Part shown: in pieces, positions 1 through 8,354 of the stretch
Layout: each line of letters opens with the position of its first letter
Numbering within the stretch: position 1 is the first letter of the stretch
NCBI RefSeq assembly: GCF_019278565.1
Contig: NZ_CP058988.1
Location: 1,302,001-1,366,000, forward strand
Reading direction: 5' to 3'
From: Cellulophaga sp. HaHa_2_95
GTDB lineage: Bacteria; Bacteroidota; Bacteroidia; Flavobacteriales; Flavobacteriaceae
DNA: 64,000 bases
Program-made: the position numbers and the translations under genes
Notes under the pieces: generated by a model
Databases searched by the model: none
Seen by the model: the letters and a program-made list of their open reading frames with translations, nothing else
What the model was told of the DNA's origin: nothing

Positions 1-993
1 TGTAAAGCCTGTTCTACTTTTAGATTTTATAGTAAAAATAGGACGTGAATTACTTGTAAATCGTGAGGCTATTTCTAAGGCGATACCATCAAAGCCACCA
101 CCATTAAATCTTAGATCTATTATGATCTTATCAATGTTAGCTTGCTGAATATCATTCATTACCTGATCCATCACATGGTTTACAGCTGTTATTTCGTCCT
201 TTATTGGTGCATAGCCACCCATATTTGCGATATTGAAGTATCCTATTTCATCCGTGACAAGTCCCCAAAACATATTGCCATTAGGGTCGCTATTAAAGGT
301 ATCGTCTAAATATTTTGAATGGATAATTGGCACCCGTGATCTAATCGCAGTGAGTAATTCAGGAAAGGTATTGCTTTGAAGCTCTGCGGTTAAATGTGCA
401 TTCATATGTTCAAGAATGCGTGCTTCACCAGAAGTAATATTTACTTCTTGATTAAAGATTCCGATATGAAAATCGTTTAAGGGCTGTACCATTTGTTCTA
501 AGACTGGGTATAAATTTTCGGAAGTTACTGTAGGAAGTAAAGACAAATTAGCTTCCCAGTTTACGTCTCTTAAATCAAAAAAAGCATAATAGTCATTAAA
601 TAGATTCCAAAAATGCTCGGCATTAATTTTAGGATCTACTGAGAAGTCAATACTGGTACTATCAAATACCGTAGTGGTATCCGTAAGTTTATAAAAATAT
701 ACTTTATCAATAAATAGATCTGAAGTACCAACGAGCTGATTTCCTTCTTCTGTAAACACCAGATTTGCATAATTTTCCGGCAATACATTAGCGTCTATAA
801 GAACATTTCCTGCAGCAGAAACACCATATAATTTGTTCGTACCTTCAACAGACTCTAATACATACCCCTTTGAAGGAGCATGCCAGTAAACAGTTTGGTT
901 TTCGGGTTTTTGTGGTGTATTCTGACTTTTAGAACAACTGGTAAAAACTACCATTAACACTAAAACTTGGAAATAGATTTTTTTGTTTGACAT
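1..993 (-). CDS. S41-family peptidase lipoprotein, partial (3' end off window)
   Basis: The reading frame is open from an ATG at 991-993 down to base 1 (331 codons), so the C-terminal part is missing. The N-terminus has a hydrophobic stretch ending in a lipobox-like VVFTSCSKS, so an outer-membrane or periplasmic lipoprotein is likely. The last ~100 residues contain IIIDLRFNGGG, the conserved strand of tail-specific (C-terminal processing) proteases that precedes the catalytic Ser. The Ser/Lys dyad itself would lie beyond the window, so activity cannot be judged. A helical region before it (HFWNLFNDYYAFFDLR) is typical of Bacteroidota S41 proteins. The upstream neighbour on the same strand is a membrane-bound AraC regulator, 85 bp away, which may control it. 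The family call rests on this motif and the overall layout. Confidence 0.75.
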   Translation of the reverse strand, partial: MSNKKIYFQVLVLMVVFTSCSKSQNTPQKPENQTVYWHAPSKGYVLESVEGTNKLYGVSAAGNVLIDANVLPENYANLVFTEEGNQLVGTSDLFIDKVYFYKLTDTTTVFDSTSIDFSVDPKINAEHFWNLFNDYYAFFDLRDVNWEANLSLLPTVTSENLYPVLEQMVQPLNDFHIGIFNQEVNITSGEARILEHMNAHLTAELQSNTFPELLTAIRSRVPIIHSKYLDDTFNSDPNGNMFWGLVTDEIGYFNIANMGGYAPIKDEITAVNHVMDQVMNDIQQANIDKIIIDLRFNGGGFDGIALEIASRFTSNSRPIFTIKSKSRTGFT

Positions 994-1078
994 CACTTTA
1001 AATTTTAAGTTCAGGTCAAATAAAAAGGATCCTAGTATACGCTTAGTTTTGATTTGTTAGATTATAATAAATCGGTAC

Positions 1079-2185
1079 TCATCCATATTTCTCCTTATAG
1101 GTTTTAGGGGTCATATTTGTACTATTCTTAAAAGCTTTGTAGAAGGTCGTTTTTGAAGAATATCCAGCTTCAAGCCCAATCGCTTCAATACTATACTTGT
1201 CAAAGGTAGCATCGCACAACATTTTTTTTACCTCCGTAATTCTATAGTGATTTATAATACTTGAAAAGTTATCATCACTGTTGGTAGTAATAACCTGTGA
1301 TAGATACCCTGCGCTAATATCCAATTGTTGTGCAACAGATTCTCTTGTAATGTTTGGGTTTCTATAGATATGTTCTTCTTTAAAAAGTGCCTCAAATTTC
1401 TCAAAAATGGTCTGCGTAGAAACGGAAGGTTCAGTGTTGGCGACACTAGCTTCTTGATTGCGGAGTATCTTATTAATCTCACTGGCTTGGTGCAGCATTT
1501 TATGCTTATATATTATGGTGTAAGAAATCCAAAATAAAGAAAAAGAACCTACAATAAGAAGAACTAAACCATAATACTTGTTAATCTCATGGGGGAATAT
1601 GCCACGTATAAAATCTACCATAATCCAAAATATAATGATCAGACTTAAAACAAGGTGTAAGTTCCGGATGGCTTTATTTGCTTGTTTTGAAGGCGAATTT
1701 TTTAAGATGAAGAATAACCAAAGCATTAAAAAAGCAATGTATATATAAATTAATTTACTTTCAAACATGAATAGATTATGCCTTAACCTTAAGATAGCGG
1801 CACTTTTAAAAGTAAATAATCGAAAATCTCTTTCCAGGCAATCAATGGTATTTAGAAGTAGGGAGAAAATAAATGGAAGGTAGAGCAATTTTAATTCCTT
1901 ATAAGAAGAAAGTTTGTTGTCTATACTTTTTATACTAAATAGGAACAGAAAAACAGGAGCTAATAGAATCCATTCAATATTGCAAATGATATTTAGTTTT
2001 TGATGTGCACGGAAATAATCAAATTCTGGTAGTATTAATTTTACTAGCAGCATACAAATTGTCAGTACCGTAAATCCAAGGTATTTATTGGTATTACTTT
2101 TAAAAGAAGGCTTCATCAGTATAGAAAAGCCAAGTAAGAAGCCAATGATGATGATACCACTAAAAACAGTCAGAATAATTTCCAT
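1079..2185 (-). CDS. Membrane-anchored AraC-family transcriptional regulator
   Basis: 368 aa. The N-terminal ~226 residues contain about seven hydrophobic segments (roughly 5-24, 38-53, 72-87, 99-115, 144-163, 176-193, 204-226). A short linker and a C-terminal AraC-type double helix-turn-helix (about 270-366) follow. The first HTH shows ESVAQQLDISAGYLSQ, and the second AIGLEAGYSSKTTFYKAFK followed by the family's terminal P-x-x-Y (TPKTYKEKYG). This architecture is common in Flavobacteria, where the membrane part is thought to sense a signal and the DNA-binding part acts from the membrane. The target is unknown; the S41 gene downstream on the same strand and the divergent polysaccharide-lyase gene are the obvious candidates. 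Confidence 0.85.
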   Translation of the reverse strand: MEIILTVFSGIIIIGFLLGFSILMKPSFKSNTNKYLGFTVLTICMLLVKLILPEFDYFRAHQKLNIICNIEWILLAPVFLFLFSIKSIDNKLSSYKELKLLYLPFIFSLLLNTIDCLERDFRLFTFKSAAILRLRHNLFMFESKLIYIYIAFLMLWLFFILKNSPSKQANKAIRNLHLVLSLIIIFWIMVDFIRGIFPHEINKYYGLVLLIVGSFSLFWISYTIIYKHKMLHQASEINKILRNQEASVANTEPSVSTQTIFEKFEALFKEEHIYRNPNITRESVAQQLDISAGYLSQVITTNSDDNFSSIINHYRITEVKKMLCDATFDKYSIEAIGLEAGYSSKTTFYKAFKNSTNMTPKTYKEKYG

Positions 2186-2531
2186 TAAATTTTGTGCTAT
2201 ACAGATGGTAATTAGGTGTGGGATAAACCTTGTTATGAACCTTAAAAGTAAGGAACTTCAAATTAACACCAAATTCATTTTATATATAGTTATCTGCTAT
2301 AATCTATATATATAGGCGATTATTTTATAAACAATGCAATTATGTTCTATATTAGTACTTGTGTTTGTCGTTTAAATACGATATTAGGAAGTGTTTATTG
2401 CTCCTTTAATCTTATACTTTCTTAAAGAGAATATGTTGGGGATGCTATATTTTTTACACTTTCTACACTATTGATAATCAGGGTTATAAAATTCTGATGA
2501 GAACAAAAAAATAACAATTTTAAAATTAATT
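2186..2531. other. Divergent intergenic region, AraC gene / lyase gene
   Basis: 346 bp of very AT-rich DNA between divergent genes, with runs of alternating TA around 2280-2315. Both promoters must lie here. I could not pick a convincing TAnnTTTG element with proper spacing for either gene, and I see no coding frame or RNA gene. Confidence 0.4.
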
Positions 2532-3425
2532 ATGAGAAACAATTTAAGTATTAAACCATCTACGCTTTTAAAAGGTATTATGCTATCGGTAATAATAACC
2601 ATTACCTCAAGTTGCGCAAAAGAAGAGGAGCCTAGTGCAGTTTCTACGACAGATGTATCTATAGCAACGCTTGTAGCAAAAGTAAATTCTGAAACGTACA
2701 AGGCACATAATTTTAATGACGGACAGTTAGACCCTTTCACAGAAGATCAAGGATTTACAGGCACCGATATTTATGGGGAAGGTATGAGTTTTCAAAAAGA
2801 TTTTACTGGAGGAAAAAGGCTTAAACTTGTCTGGAAAGAATCTGAATATGATGGTAGCCGCAGAGAGCGTGGCCATGAAATTAAATTAGGGGTGAATAAT
2901 AATGATGAGATTTACACTGGATTTTATCTTTTTATTCCTTCTGGGCAAAACAATAATTTGCTTAACAAAAACACGATTGTTTGGCAGTTGTATAATTGGA
3001 ATACGGATGGGTGTAGTAATTGGACAGCGCATCTTGAGCTAAAAGGAAATGCGCTGTACCTTAGCTACCGTAATGCTTGTGTGAACCCAACAGTAGTTAA
3101 AATTCTTGATGCTATAGAAACGGATAAAGAATTGGCATTTCAAATTAGAGCGGTACTTTCAGGGACGAATCACGGAACCCTTGCCGTGCTATTGGATGGC
3201 GAAATTATAGCAGATCTGAAAAATATTAATCTTGGTTTCGGCAGCTTTGATGCAAATGACAATGCAGAAACTTCTGTTGCTGGCGTAAAAATGGGTATGT
3301 ATTGTTTTGATACGGCTAATTATTCACCAGATGAAACACGAATTTTATATCTTGATAATGTAAGTTCATCAGCCCGTAGTGGTTCTGTCGCAAACAGTTT
3401 AGATAGGGTAGATCCTAGAAAGTAG
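2532..3425 (+). CDS. Polysaccharide lyase-like lipoprotein (heparin-lyase/PL20-type fold)
   Basis: 297 aa. A signal peptide ends in a lipobox (ITSSCAKEEE), so the protein is probably surface or periplasmic. The remainder resembles the jelly-roll 'polysaccharide lyase' domain found in heparin lyase I-like and glucuronan lyase-like proteins. The recognisable pieces are RRERGHEIKLG, then TGFYLFIPSG, then VWQLYNW, a C-terminal strand with GTLAVLLDGE, and a closing MGMYCFDTANYSPDETRILYLDN. The likely role is eliminative cleavage of a uronic-acid-containing polysaccharide, which fits an algal-polysaccharide degrader. Substrate cannot be read from sequence. No SusCD genes are adjacent, and a strong terminator follows, so it appears to be a monocistronic unit. 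Confidence 0.6.
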   Translation: MRNNLSIKPSTLLKGIMLSVIITITSSCAKEEEPSAVSTTDVSIATLVAKVNSETYKAHNFNDGQLDPFTEDQGFTGTDIYGEGMSFQKDFTGGKRLKLVWKESEYDGSRRERGHEIKLGVNNNDEIYTGFYLFIPSGQNNNLLNKNTIVWQLYNWNTDGCSNWTAHLELKGNALYLSYRNACVNPTVVKILDAIETDKELAFQIRAVLSGTNHGTLAVLLDGEIIADLKNINLGFGSFDANDNAETSVAGVKMGMYCFDTANYSPDETRILYLDNVSSSARSGSVANSLDRVDPRK

Positions 3426-3457
3426 TAGGTAACAAATAGTTCTAGTTCATGATGATT

Positions 3458-3503
3458 AGCATAGCGCTATTGTTCTTATACAATAGCGCTATGCTTTTTT
3501 ATT
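3458..3503 (+). terminator. Rho-independent terminator after lyase gene
   Basis: A perfect 15-bp inverted repeat (AGCATAGCGCTATTG, 3458-3472, pairing with 3481-3495), with an 8-nt loop, is followed by a T-run. It lies 33 bp after the stop codon of the lyase gene. Confidence 0.9.
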
Positions 3504-3539
3504 TCTAGGACCGCATCTTAAAATATGCCATAACAAAAT

Positions 3540-3708
3540 CTAGCAGATTCTATGATGAAGCTTATGTTTCTGTATAGCCTAGATAAATGGAAGATCAATA
3601 CAATAAAAAAAGCTCATAGAGCCTAATTTTAGAATCTTTGAGCCTAGAATAATAGTGTTTCAGATTAAGGAAGAATTTATTTGTTTTTTAGCTCAGTTCT
3701 TTGTTGGT
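3540..3708 (+). mobile_element. IS110-type element remnant, right-end fragment
   Basis: This stretch is similar to 8190-8354. It begins with the decayed codons for the transposase C-terminus (Y-D-E-x-Y-x-S-V, compare YDERYFSVLP at the other copy). It continues through the shared AT-rich tail with AAAAAAAGCTCATAGAGCC and ends with AGCTCAGTTCTTTGTTGGT. No open frame remains. It abuts the 3' end of the amidohydrolase gene, at the same position relative to that gene as the copy after the PIN gene. Confidence 0.65.
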
Positions 3709-3733
3709 ACACGTTTTTTGTTTGAAATGTATT

Positions 3734-5035
3734 TTAGTCGTTTTCATTTTTATAAATATTTCCATCTTTCATAATAAATACAACGTTTTCTAATGTTGAG
3801 ATGAAATCATTAATTATATCTCCTTTTACAGCAATAATATCTGCATTTGATTTAGGTTGTATGTAACCAATTTCATTTTCTCTTCCTAATTGAAAAGCCG
3901 AAATATATGTGCTGGACTGAAGTATGTCTAAAGGCTTCATTCCTGCTTCTAAATAGTACCTATACATGTCTTTAGATGATTTTCCGCTAGATGTTTTTAT
4001 ATCAGTATAATTATCAGAACCGGCTACTATAGGAACACCTATTTTAATTGCTCGATCAAGTCTTTTTTTCATTCTATCAATATAGTTGTCAATCCAATCT
4101 AACTCATTTTCTTTATAGTTAGCGAGTTTTGCATAAGTGTACATATATGATTTACTATTTTCTGTAGGTACAAGAAATATTTGCTTTTCTGCCATGTTAA
4201 CTAAAGTGCTATCTGCTAAATTAAAACCATGTTCAATTCCATCTACACCAGCTTCAATTGCATTCCATGCGGACTGATTTGTTACGGAATGAGCTGTGAC
4301 TTTCAAATTATATGAGTGAGCAGTCTTTACAATAGATTTTATTTCATCTATTGTTAAATAGGTGTTATTTGGAATATTATCAGCACAAATTTTGATTAAG
4401 TCTACATTTTGATTAACATGTTCACGAACAGCATTTTTTGCATCTTCAGGATTCGTTATGATTCGATACTCTAAATCTATAATGTTTTGGTGTTTAGGTA
4501 GTACACCATAAACTTGTCCGCCATTTGCTGCTAAAATTGGACCAGATGCAAAAATGCGAGGACCATCAATTGTACCTTCATTAATAGCGTCTCGAAGTGC
4601 TACATCAAGGTATAAACCAGAGTTCCCAAGGTCTTTAATGCTTGTTATTCCTTCTTCTAAATAACTTTTAGCTCTTTTAGCACCACGAAGTGCTCTTAAA
4701 GCATCACTTTCCATGGTCAGCGATTTAACGCTGTGTTCTGCAAAATCTTCATTGGCCTCTTGATAAAAAAGTACATGTGTATGTGCATCAATTAGTCCTG
4801 GAAGGACAGTATACTCTTTTAAATCAATGACTTGGCTATTTTTAGGTAAAGATTCAAATTCGCTAATAGAAATAATTTTTGTCCCTTGAATTTGTATAAG
4901 CTTGTTTTTTAGTAGCGTATTGCTTTTACTGTCATATAAAAATCCCGCTTTGATATAAGTGTTCTTTTGTTGTCCTATTAATTTTGCTGGTAAGGAAATA
5001 ACAATTATGAATAAAAATATAAAGGTTTTGTGCAT
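3734..5035 (-). CDS. Secreted metal-dependent amidohydrolase (imidazolonepropionase/prolidase-like)
   Basis: 433 aa. An N-terminal hydrophobic signal sequence is followed by the composite beta-sandwich/TIM-barrel layout of the amidohydrolase superfamily. Visible metal-site elements are the HxH of GLIDAHTHVLF (His85, His87), the lysine of DLIKICADN expected to be carbamylated, the histidines of VTAHSV and GIEHGF, and the aspartate of VAGSDNYTD. The C-terminal strand reads GYIQPKSNADIIAV, where such proteins often have a similar G-x-I-x-x-G-x-x-A-D. The likely reaction is hydrolysis of an amide or peptide bond, for example dipeptides containing proline or arginine, outside the cytoplasm. It is the last minus-strand gene of the cassette-like block, with a palindromic separator directly upstream. 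Confidence 0.85.
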   Translation of the reverse strand: MHKTFIFLFIIVISLPAKLIGQQKNTYIKAGFLYDSKSNTLLKNKLIQIQGTKIISISEFESLPKNSQVIDLKEYTVLPGLIDAHTHVLFYQEANEDFAEHSVKSLTMESDALRALRGAKRAKSYLEEGITSIKDLGNSGLYLDVALRDAINEGTIDGPRIFASGPILAANGGQVYGVLPKHQNIIDLEYRIITNPEDAKNAVREHVNQNVDLIKICADNIPNNTYLTIDEIKSIVKTAHSYNLKVTAHSVTNQSAWNAIEAGVDGIEHGFNLADSTLVNMAEKQIFLVPTENSKSYMYTYAKLANYKENELDWIDNYIDRMKKRLDRAIKIGVPIVAGSDNYTDIKTSSGKSSKDMYRYYLEAGMKPLDILQSSTYISAFQLGRENEIGYIQPKSNADIIAVKGDIINDFISTLENVVFIMKDGNIYKNEND

Positions 5036-5060
5036 ATCTCTATGTTTTGTTTAAATGGAT

Positions 5061-5253
5061 GCCAACGACTTAGCTATGAACAGTACGGGAGCAAACTAGC
5101 GTTTGCTTTCCGCCACGCACGTAGCGAAAGCTTTTGGTTTTGTTTTTTCTTTTTTGTCTCAAAGTGAAATCCCAAAGATTTCGCGACATAATAAATATAC
5201 ACAGACTTTAGCGTTTAAGCCCGAAGCCCGTATTGTTTATAGGTTTTGTTAGC
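5061..5253. repeat. Long imperfect palindrome A (attC-like cassette separator)
   Basis: The ends are GCCAAC (5061-5066) and GTTAGC (5248-5253). Further in, CTATGAACAGTACGGG (5074-5089) pairs with CCCGTATTGTTTATAG (5227-5242) at 14 of 16 positions. Internal small hairpins are GCAAAC-TAGC-GTTTGC (5091-5106) and GAAATC...GATTTC (5166-5182). It fills the gap between the stop of the SUKH-like gene and the start of the amidohydrolase gene. The inner and right part is repeated at 6979-7101. Confidence 0.7.
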
Positions 5254-5254
5254 T

Positions 5255-5689
5255 TTAGTTTTCTTTTTTATTCGGTAATTGTAATCCATTTAGAAATTCC
5301 GTAATCGAAGGTGATATTTTTTCAAAGGCATCTTTCCCTGCATAATTAGAAGATTTGAATATATAAACAGGGTAGTTTATTTCTGTTGAAATACAAAATC
5401 TCCAACCACCTTCTTCAAAAGCAAACGAAAGAAGCTTAATATCCAATTCCGCAAAACCTAGTTCCTCCTCAATATTTTCAAAATATTTAAAAATCTGAGG
5501 AAAGGTTAAAAAGCTAGCCATCGTCCACTTTTTAGCATTTTTGTCACAATAGATTCTTTCTTCCACATTACATCCTGCATAAATTTCTAAAATCTGAAAC
5601 AATTCATTTGGCAAGTCACTCTCAATTCTTTCCTCTAAAAGTTTGTATTCTGATTTATGAAACCTCTTAGATATTGTGAATTTTCTCAT
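5255..5689 (-). CDS. SUKH (SMI1/KNR4)-like protein
   Basis: 144 aa, cytosolic, no signal or membrane segment. The pattern LPNELFQILEIYAGC near residues 28-42, the mid-protein FPQIFKYFENIEEELGF and a terminal VYIFKSSNYAGKDAFEKISPSITEFL match the layout of SMI1/KNR4 (SUKH) proteins. There, an acidic alpha/beta domain often serves as an immunity protein in contact-dependent toxin systems or as a general binding module. No toxin gene is adjacent. It stands alone between a palindromic separator (downstream) and an IS110 remnant (upstream), which suggests it arrived as a single mobile gene. The family assignment comes from pattern only. Confidence 0.55.
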   Translation of the reverse strand: MRKFTISKRFHKSEYKLLEERIESDLPNELFQILEIYAGCNVEERIYCDKNAKKWTMASFLTFPQIFKYFENIEEELGFAELDIKLLSFAFEEGGWRFCISTEINYPVYIFKSSNYAGKDAFEKISPSITEFLNGLQLPNKKEN

Positions 5690-5726
5690 TTTTATTAGTT
5701 AATCGAAATTGTTTTTTTAAATTAAA

Positions 5727-6120
5727 GCCAACAAGCACACATGCGCATGTGCCATATTATTTTTTTGGGGAGAAATACTGATTATAAAAATAAGGTTTAT
5801 TTCCTATAATTGTCTTCGGTTTCCAAACTAGTGGTCACTATTTAGCTATTATTCTAAAGAGTGTTTCATATAATCGGGGAATGGTACGTTTTAAACAAGT
5901 TTGAAACGGCACCACAACTTTGTAGTTATTTCAGTATAACCCTAACGCTACGAGAGTCGGGGAGTAGTGTAAGAGGTCGTGCACGAATAAGTAAGGGCGG
6001 CAATAGAAAGCTTCGTAATCTATTGTTTCTATGTTCTTTCAATGCTTGTACGAATAACTAGGTATGCAGAGCGGTATATGAGCGAATCGTGAACAAAGGG
6101 AAGTCTACATAAGCACCTTA
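5727..6120 (+). mobile_element. IS110-type element remnant (internally deleted, copy 1)
   Basis: It begins at GCCAACAAGC with a 14-bp palindrome CACATGCGCATGTG (5738-5751). A ~120-bp non-coding left end (5760-5860) follows, nearly the same as 7770-7875, and then a fragment of transposase C-terminal coding sequence at 5861-6061. Beyond about 6100 the similarity to the other copy is lost. Left end and transposase C-terminus are joined at the same point as in the copy at 7734-8354, so both derive from one deleted element. Confidence 0.7.
5861..6061 (+). pseudogene. IS110-family transposase, C-terminal fragment
   Basis: The 66-codon frame matches the C-terminal domain (Transposase_20) of IS110-family DEDD transposases. 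It shows FETAPQLCSYFSIT, then RESGSSVRGRARISK and GGNRKLRNLLFLCSFNAC, corresponding to the usual QLAAYAGL..SG.S.RGR..ISK.GNR.LR.LL. The N-terminal RuvC-like catalytic part is absent, and the frame stops well before the family's end. Not a functional transposase. Confidence 0.8.
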
Positions 6121-6239
6121 AAAATAACTAATTACTTAACTAATTGTAAAATGAAACCGCTTTAGAAGGCGGTTGTAAAGGCCATTATTTTATAAATTAT
6201 GGAGTTCTGCAACGGTTACCATTGTTGCATGTAGTTTTA

Positions 6240-6896
6240 TCAATTAGGTCTTTTATCAAGAGGTATATTTATTATTCCTGAGCCATCCACTAAAAATATT
6301 CCGTTTTCATTCACAACTTTTACTGCAACTTTAAATGATTCCCATCCAATTCCTTCTAATATAACATATCCAGATTCTGAATCAAAACTAGAGATTTTAA
6401 ATCCATCATCAGGATAGTCTTGAGCATCAAGGATAAGGTCGGCATCAAGTGCTATATGATGACCTGTTTCAGGTTCGTAATAAAAATCTTGTTCTGATGT
6501 TTTAGTACATATTTCCTTGAAGTTTTTAGTGGTAAGAAATCTTTTCTCTAAAATGCTCCCTCTTACGTGAGCATTAAGAAACTGTTTAGCTACTGTATAA
6601 TCGGTATAATCTTTTTTAAATTCTAAATATCCATTAAAGACATATCCGTAATTAGAATTATCCATCTTTATTTTAACCCAATAACCAGATATTGTTTTGT
6701 TATTATCTATGACTTGAAAGGATTCTATAGTTTCTTTTAATACATCGACAGTCTGTCCATAGTTTAATTTACCGATTTTATCACTTTCAATACTAGCTTG
6801 AGTCCTAATTGATAAACCACTTTTTGCTGTTACAATATGTTCTTGAGCAAAAATATTAGTTGATATTATTAATAAAAGATGTATTATTTTTTTCAT
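6240..6896 (-). CDS. Secreted SH3-domain protein
   Basis: 218 aa. A signal peptide (MKKIIHLLLIISTNIFAQ) precedes a bacterial SH3 domain at about residues 20-92, with the characteristic SGLSIRTQASIESDKIGKLNYGQTVDVL start and a YWVKIKM...GYVFNGYL end. The C-terminal ~120 residues are not recognised; they include a region DLILDAQDYPDDGF. SH3b domains commonly bind cell-wall or protein ligands, and the exact role here is unknown. The gene is flanked by an IS110 remnant downstream and a separator-like repeat upstream (6930-7105). Confidence 0.7.
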   Translation of the reverse strand: MKKIIHLLLIISTNIFAQEHIVTAKSGLSIRTQASIESDKIGKLNYGQTVDVLKETIESFQVIDNNKTISGYWVKIKMDNSNYGYVFNGYLEFKKDYTDYTVAKQFLNAHVRGSILEKRFLTTKNFKEICTKTSEQDFYYEPETGHHIALDADLILDAQDYPDDGFKISSFDSESGYVILEGIGWESFKVAVKVVNENGIFLVDGSGIINIPLDKRPN

Positions 6897-6929
6897 TTTT
6901 TCGAATTACATACAATATTAAATAGATGG

Positions 6930-7105
6930 CAAGTAAGGCAGGAAACACGAAATTATTTTCGGTTTAGCCACAAGCTAAATCTTTTGGTTTTGTTTTTTCT
7001 TTTTTTTGCGTCAAAGCGAAATCCCAAAAATTTCGTGACTTAATAAATATACGCAGACTTTAGCGTTTAAGCCTGAAGCCTGTATTGTTTATAGGTTGTG
7101 TTGTA
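6930..7105. repeat. Separator repeat B, homologous to palindrome A
   Basis: From 6979 (CTTTTGGTTTTGTTTTTTCT) to about 7101 the sequence is a close copy of 5130-5248, including AAGCGAAATC, ATTTCGTGAC, GACTTTAGCGTTTAAGCC and TATTGTTTATAGGTT. The left arm differs from A, so the outer palindrome is weak, although GGTTTAGCC-ACA-AGCTAAATC forms a small inverted repeat. It sits between a lipoprotein gene stop and the SH3 gene start. Confidence 0.65.
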
Positions 7106-7114
7106 GGTAGGCTT

Positions 7115-7720
7115 TCATTTTTCAACTTCATTTCTATGTTTATTTGCATACTTCCAATATAAATCGTTCATTGGGCCATCTGGATAAAGAGAAAAACTAC
7201 TATCTAATTTAGTCATAAGTCTTTCAGAAGCTTCGTTGGAACTTTCAAAAAACCAACTTCCGTCTTTTGGCAGTAATTCTACCGCTTGCCTTATTACTTT
7301 AGAAGATTTTAATGCTCCTATCTCTTTTAAGGATATTATTATTTGTTCATTATATTCGGGAAACCGTTCTTGTAAAAAGGTTAATATACTATTTGCTTGT
7401 CCTGCATTTTCCATATGCATAGTTAAAAACAAGTTAAGTTGTACGGGGTTTAACGAATTAGGGTTTTTATCATAACGATTTACAAGTATTTGATGTAAAG
7501 CTATAGCGAAATCAGAACTGTCACTTAGAGAAAATAAACTTTCAAAATCTTCATTTTTTACAATTTCATCTCGACTTTTTATCCTTTCAACCATTTCATC
7601 AGTCATCCATGATAATTTGATTGAATCATTTTCCATTTCTTCTATGATTTTATTTTTATTGTTTTTCTGACCGCATCCAATTGCGAAAAGTAAAATTAGG
7701 ATTAATCTATTTAATTTCAT
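7115..7720 (-). CDS. Hypothetical lipoprotein
   Basis: 201 aa. The N-terminus MKLNRLILILLFAIGCGQKN is a typical lipoprotein signal with the Cys at position 16. The mature part is helical and acidic, with no motif I recognise. Segments such as NPVQLNLFLTMHMENAGQA and AVELLPKDGSWFFESS suggest an alpha-helical fold of the kind seen in DMP19-like proteins, but this is only an impression. It lies between an IS110 derivative upstream and separator repeat B downstream, so it looks like a single-gene cassette. Function unknown. Confidence 0.6.
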   Translation of the reverse strand: MKLNRLILILLFAIGCGQKNNKNKIIEEMENDSIKLSWMTDEMVERIKSRDEIVKNEDFESLFSLSDSSDFAIALHQILVNRYDKNPNSLNPVQLNLFLTMHMENAGQANSILTFLQERFPEYNEQIIISLKEIGALKSSKVIRQAVELLPKDGSWFFESSNEASERLMTKLDSSFSLYPDGPMNDLYWKYANKHRNEVEK

Positions 7721-7733
7721 TGTTGATTTAGCT

Positions 7734-8354
7734 TAGCTATAACAAGCACACATGCGCATGTTCCATATTATTTTTTTCTGGGGAGAAAAATACTGATTAT
7801 AAAAATAACTTTTATTTCTTATAGTTGACTTCGGTTTCCAAACTAGTGGCAACTATTTAGCTATTATTCAAAATAGTGTTTAATTTAATCGGTGAATGGT
7901 GCGTTTCAAACAAGTTTACAACGGCATCACAACTTTGTAGTTATGTCTGTATAACCCCAACGATACGAGAGTCTGGGAGCAGTGTAAGAGGTAGAGCGAG
8001 AATAAGTAAGGTCGGTAATAAAAAGTTTCGGAAGCTATTGTTTCTATGTTCTTTCAATGCTTGTAAACACAACAAATTTTGTCGAGCGGTATATGAGCGA
8101 ATCGTGAACCAGGAGCAGCAAAAGAAACTAGCATTGATAGCCGTTGCCAACAAACTAGGCAAACAGTCTTATGCTATAGCAACATCTGGTAGACCCTATG
8201 ATGAAAGGTACTTTTCTGTATTACCTAAATAAATAGGGAATAAACCGAATAAAAAAAGCTCAAAGATCCTGATTTTAGAATCTATGAGCCTAGAATACTA
8301 GTGTCTCCGATTAAAGAAGAATTTACTTGTTTTTTACCTCAGTTCTTTGTTAGC
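7734..8354 (+). mobile_element. IS110-type internally deleted element (copy 2, most complete)
   Basis: A ~620-bp unit. The left end has AACAAGCACACATGCGCATG and the conserved ~120-bp non-coding stretch, then transposase C-terminal coding sequence (7876-8232), then a right tail ending ACCTCAGTTCTTTGTTAGC (8336-8354). The right tail is shared with 3550-3708. A full IS110 element would be ~1.2-1.5 kb, so the catalytic half has been deleted. Because copy 1 shares the same junction, the deleted form may itself have been mobilised in trans. Confidence 0.65.
7876..8232 (+). pseudogene. IS110-family transposase, C-terminal domain only
   Basis: 118 codons covering the Transposase_20 region through to the natural C-terminus. 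It reads FTTASQLCSYVCITPT, ESGSSVRGRARISK, VGNKKFRKLLFLCSFNAC, then YERIVNQEQQKKLALIAV, ANKLGKQSYAIATSG and a final YDERYFSVLPK. The N-terminal DEDD catalytic domain is missing. The frame is intact within the fragment, but it has no plausible independent transposase function. Confidence 0.8.
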
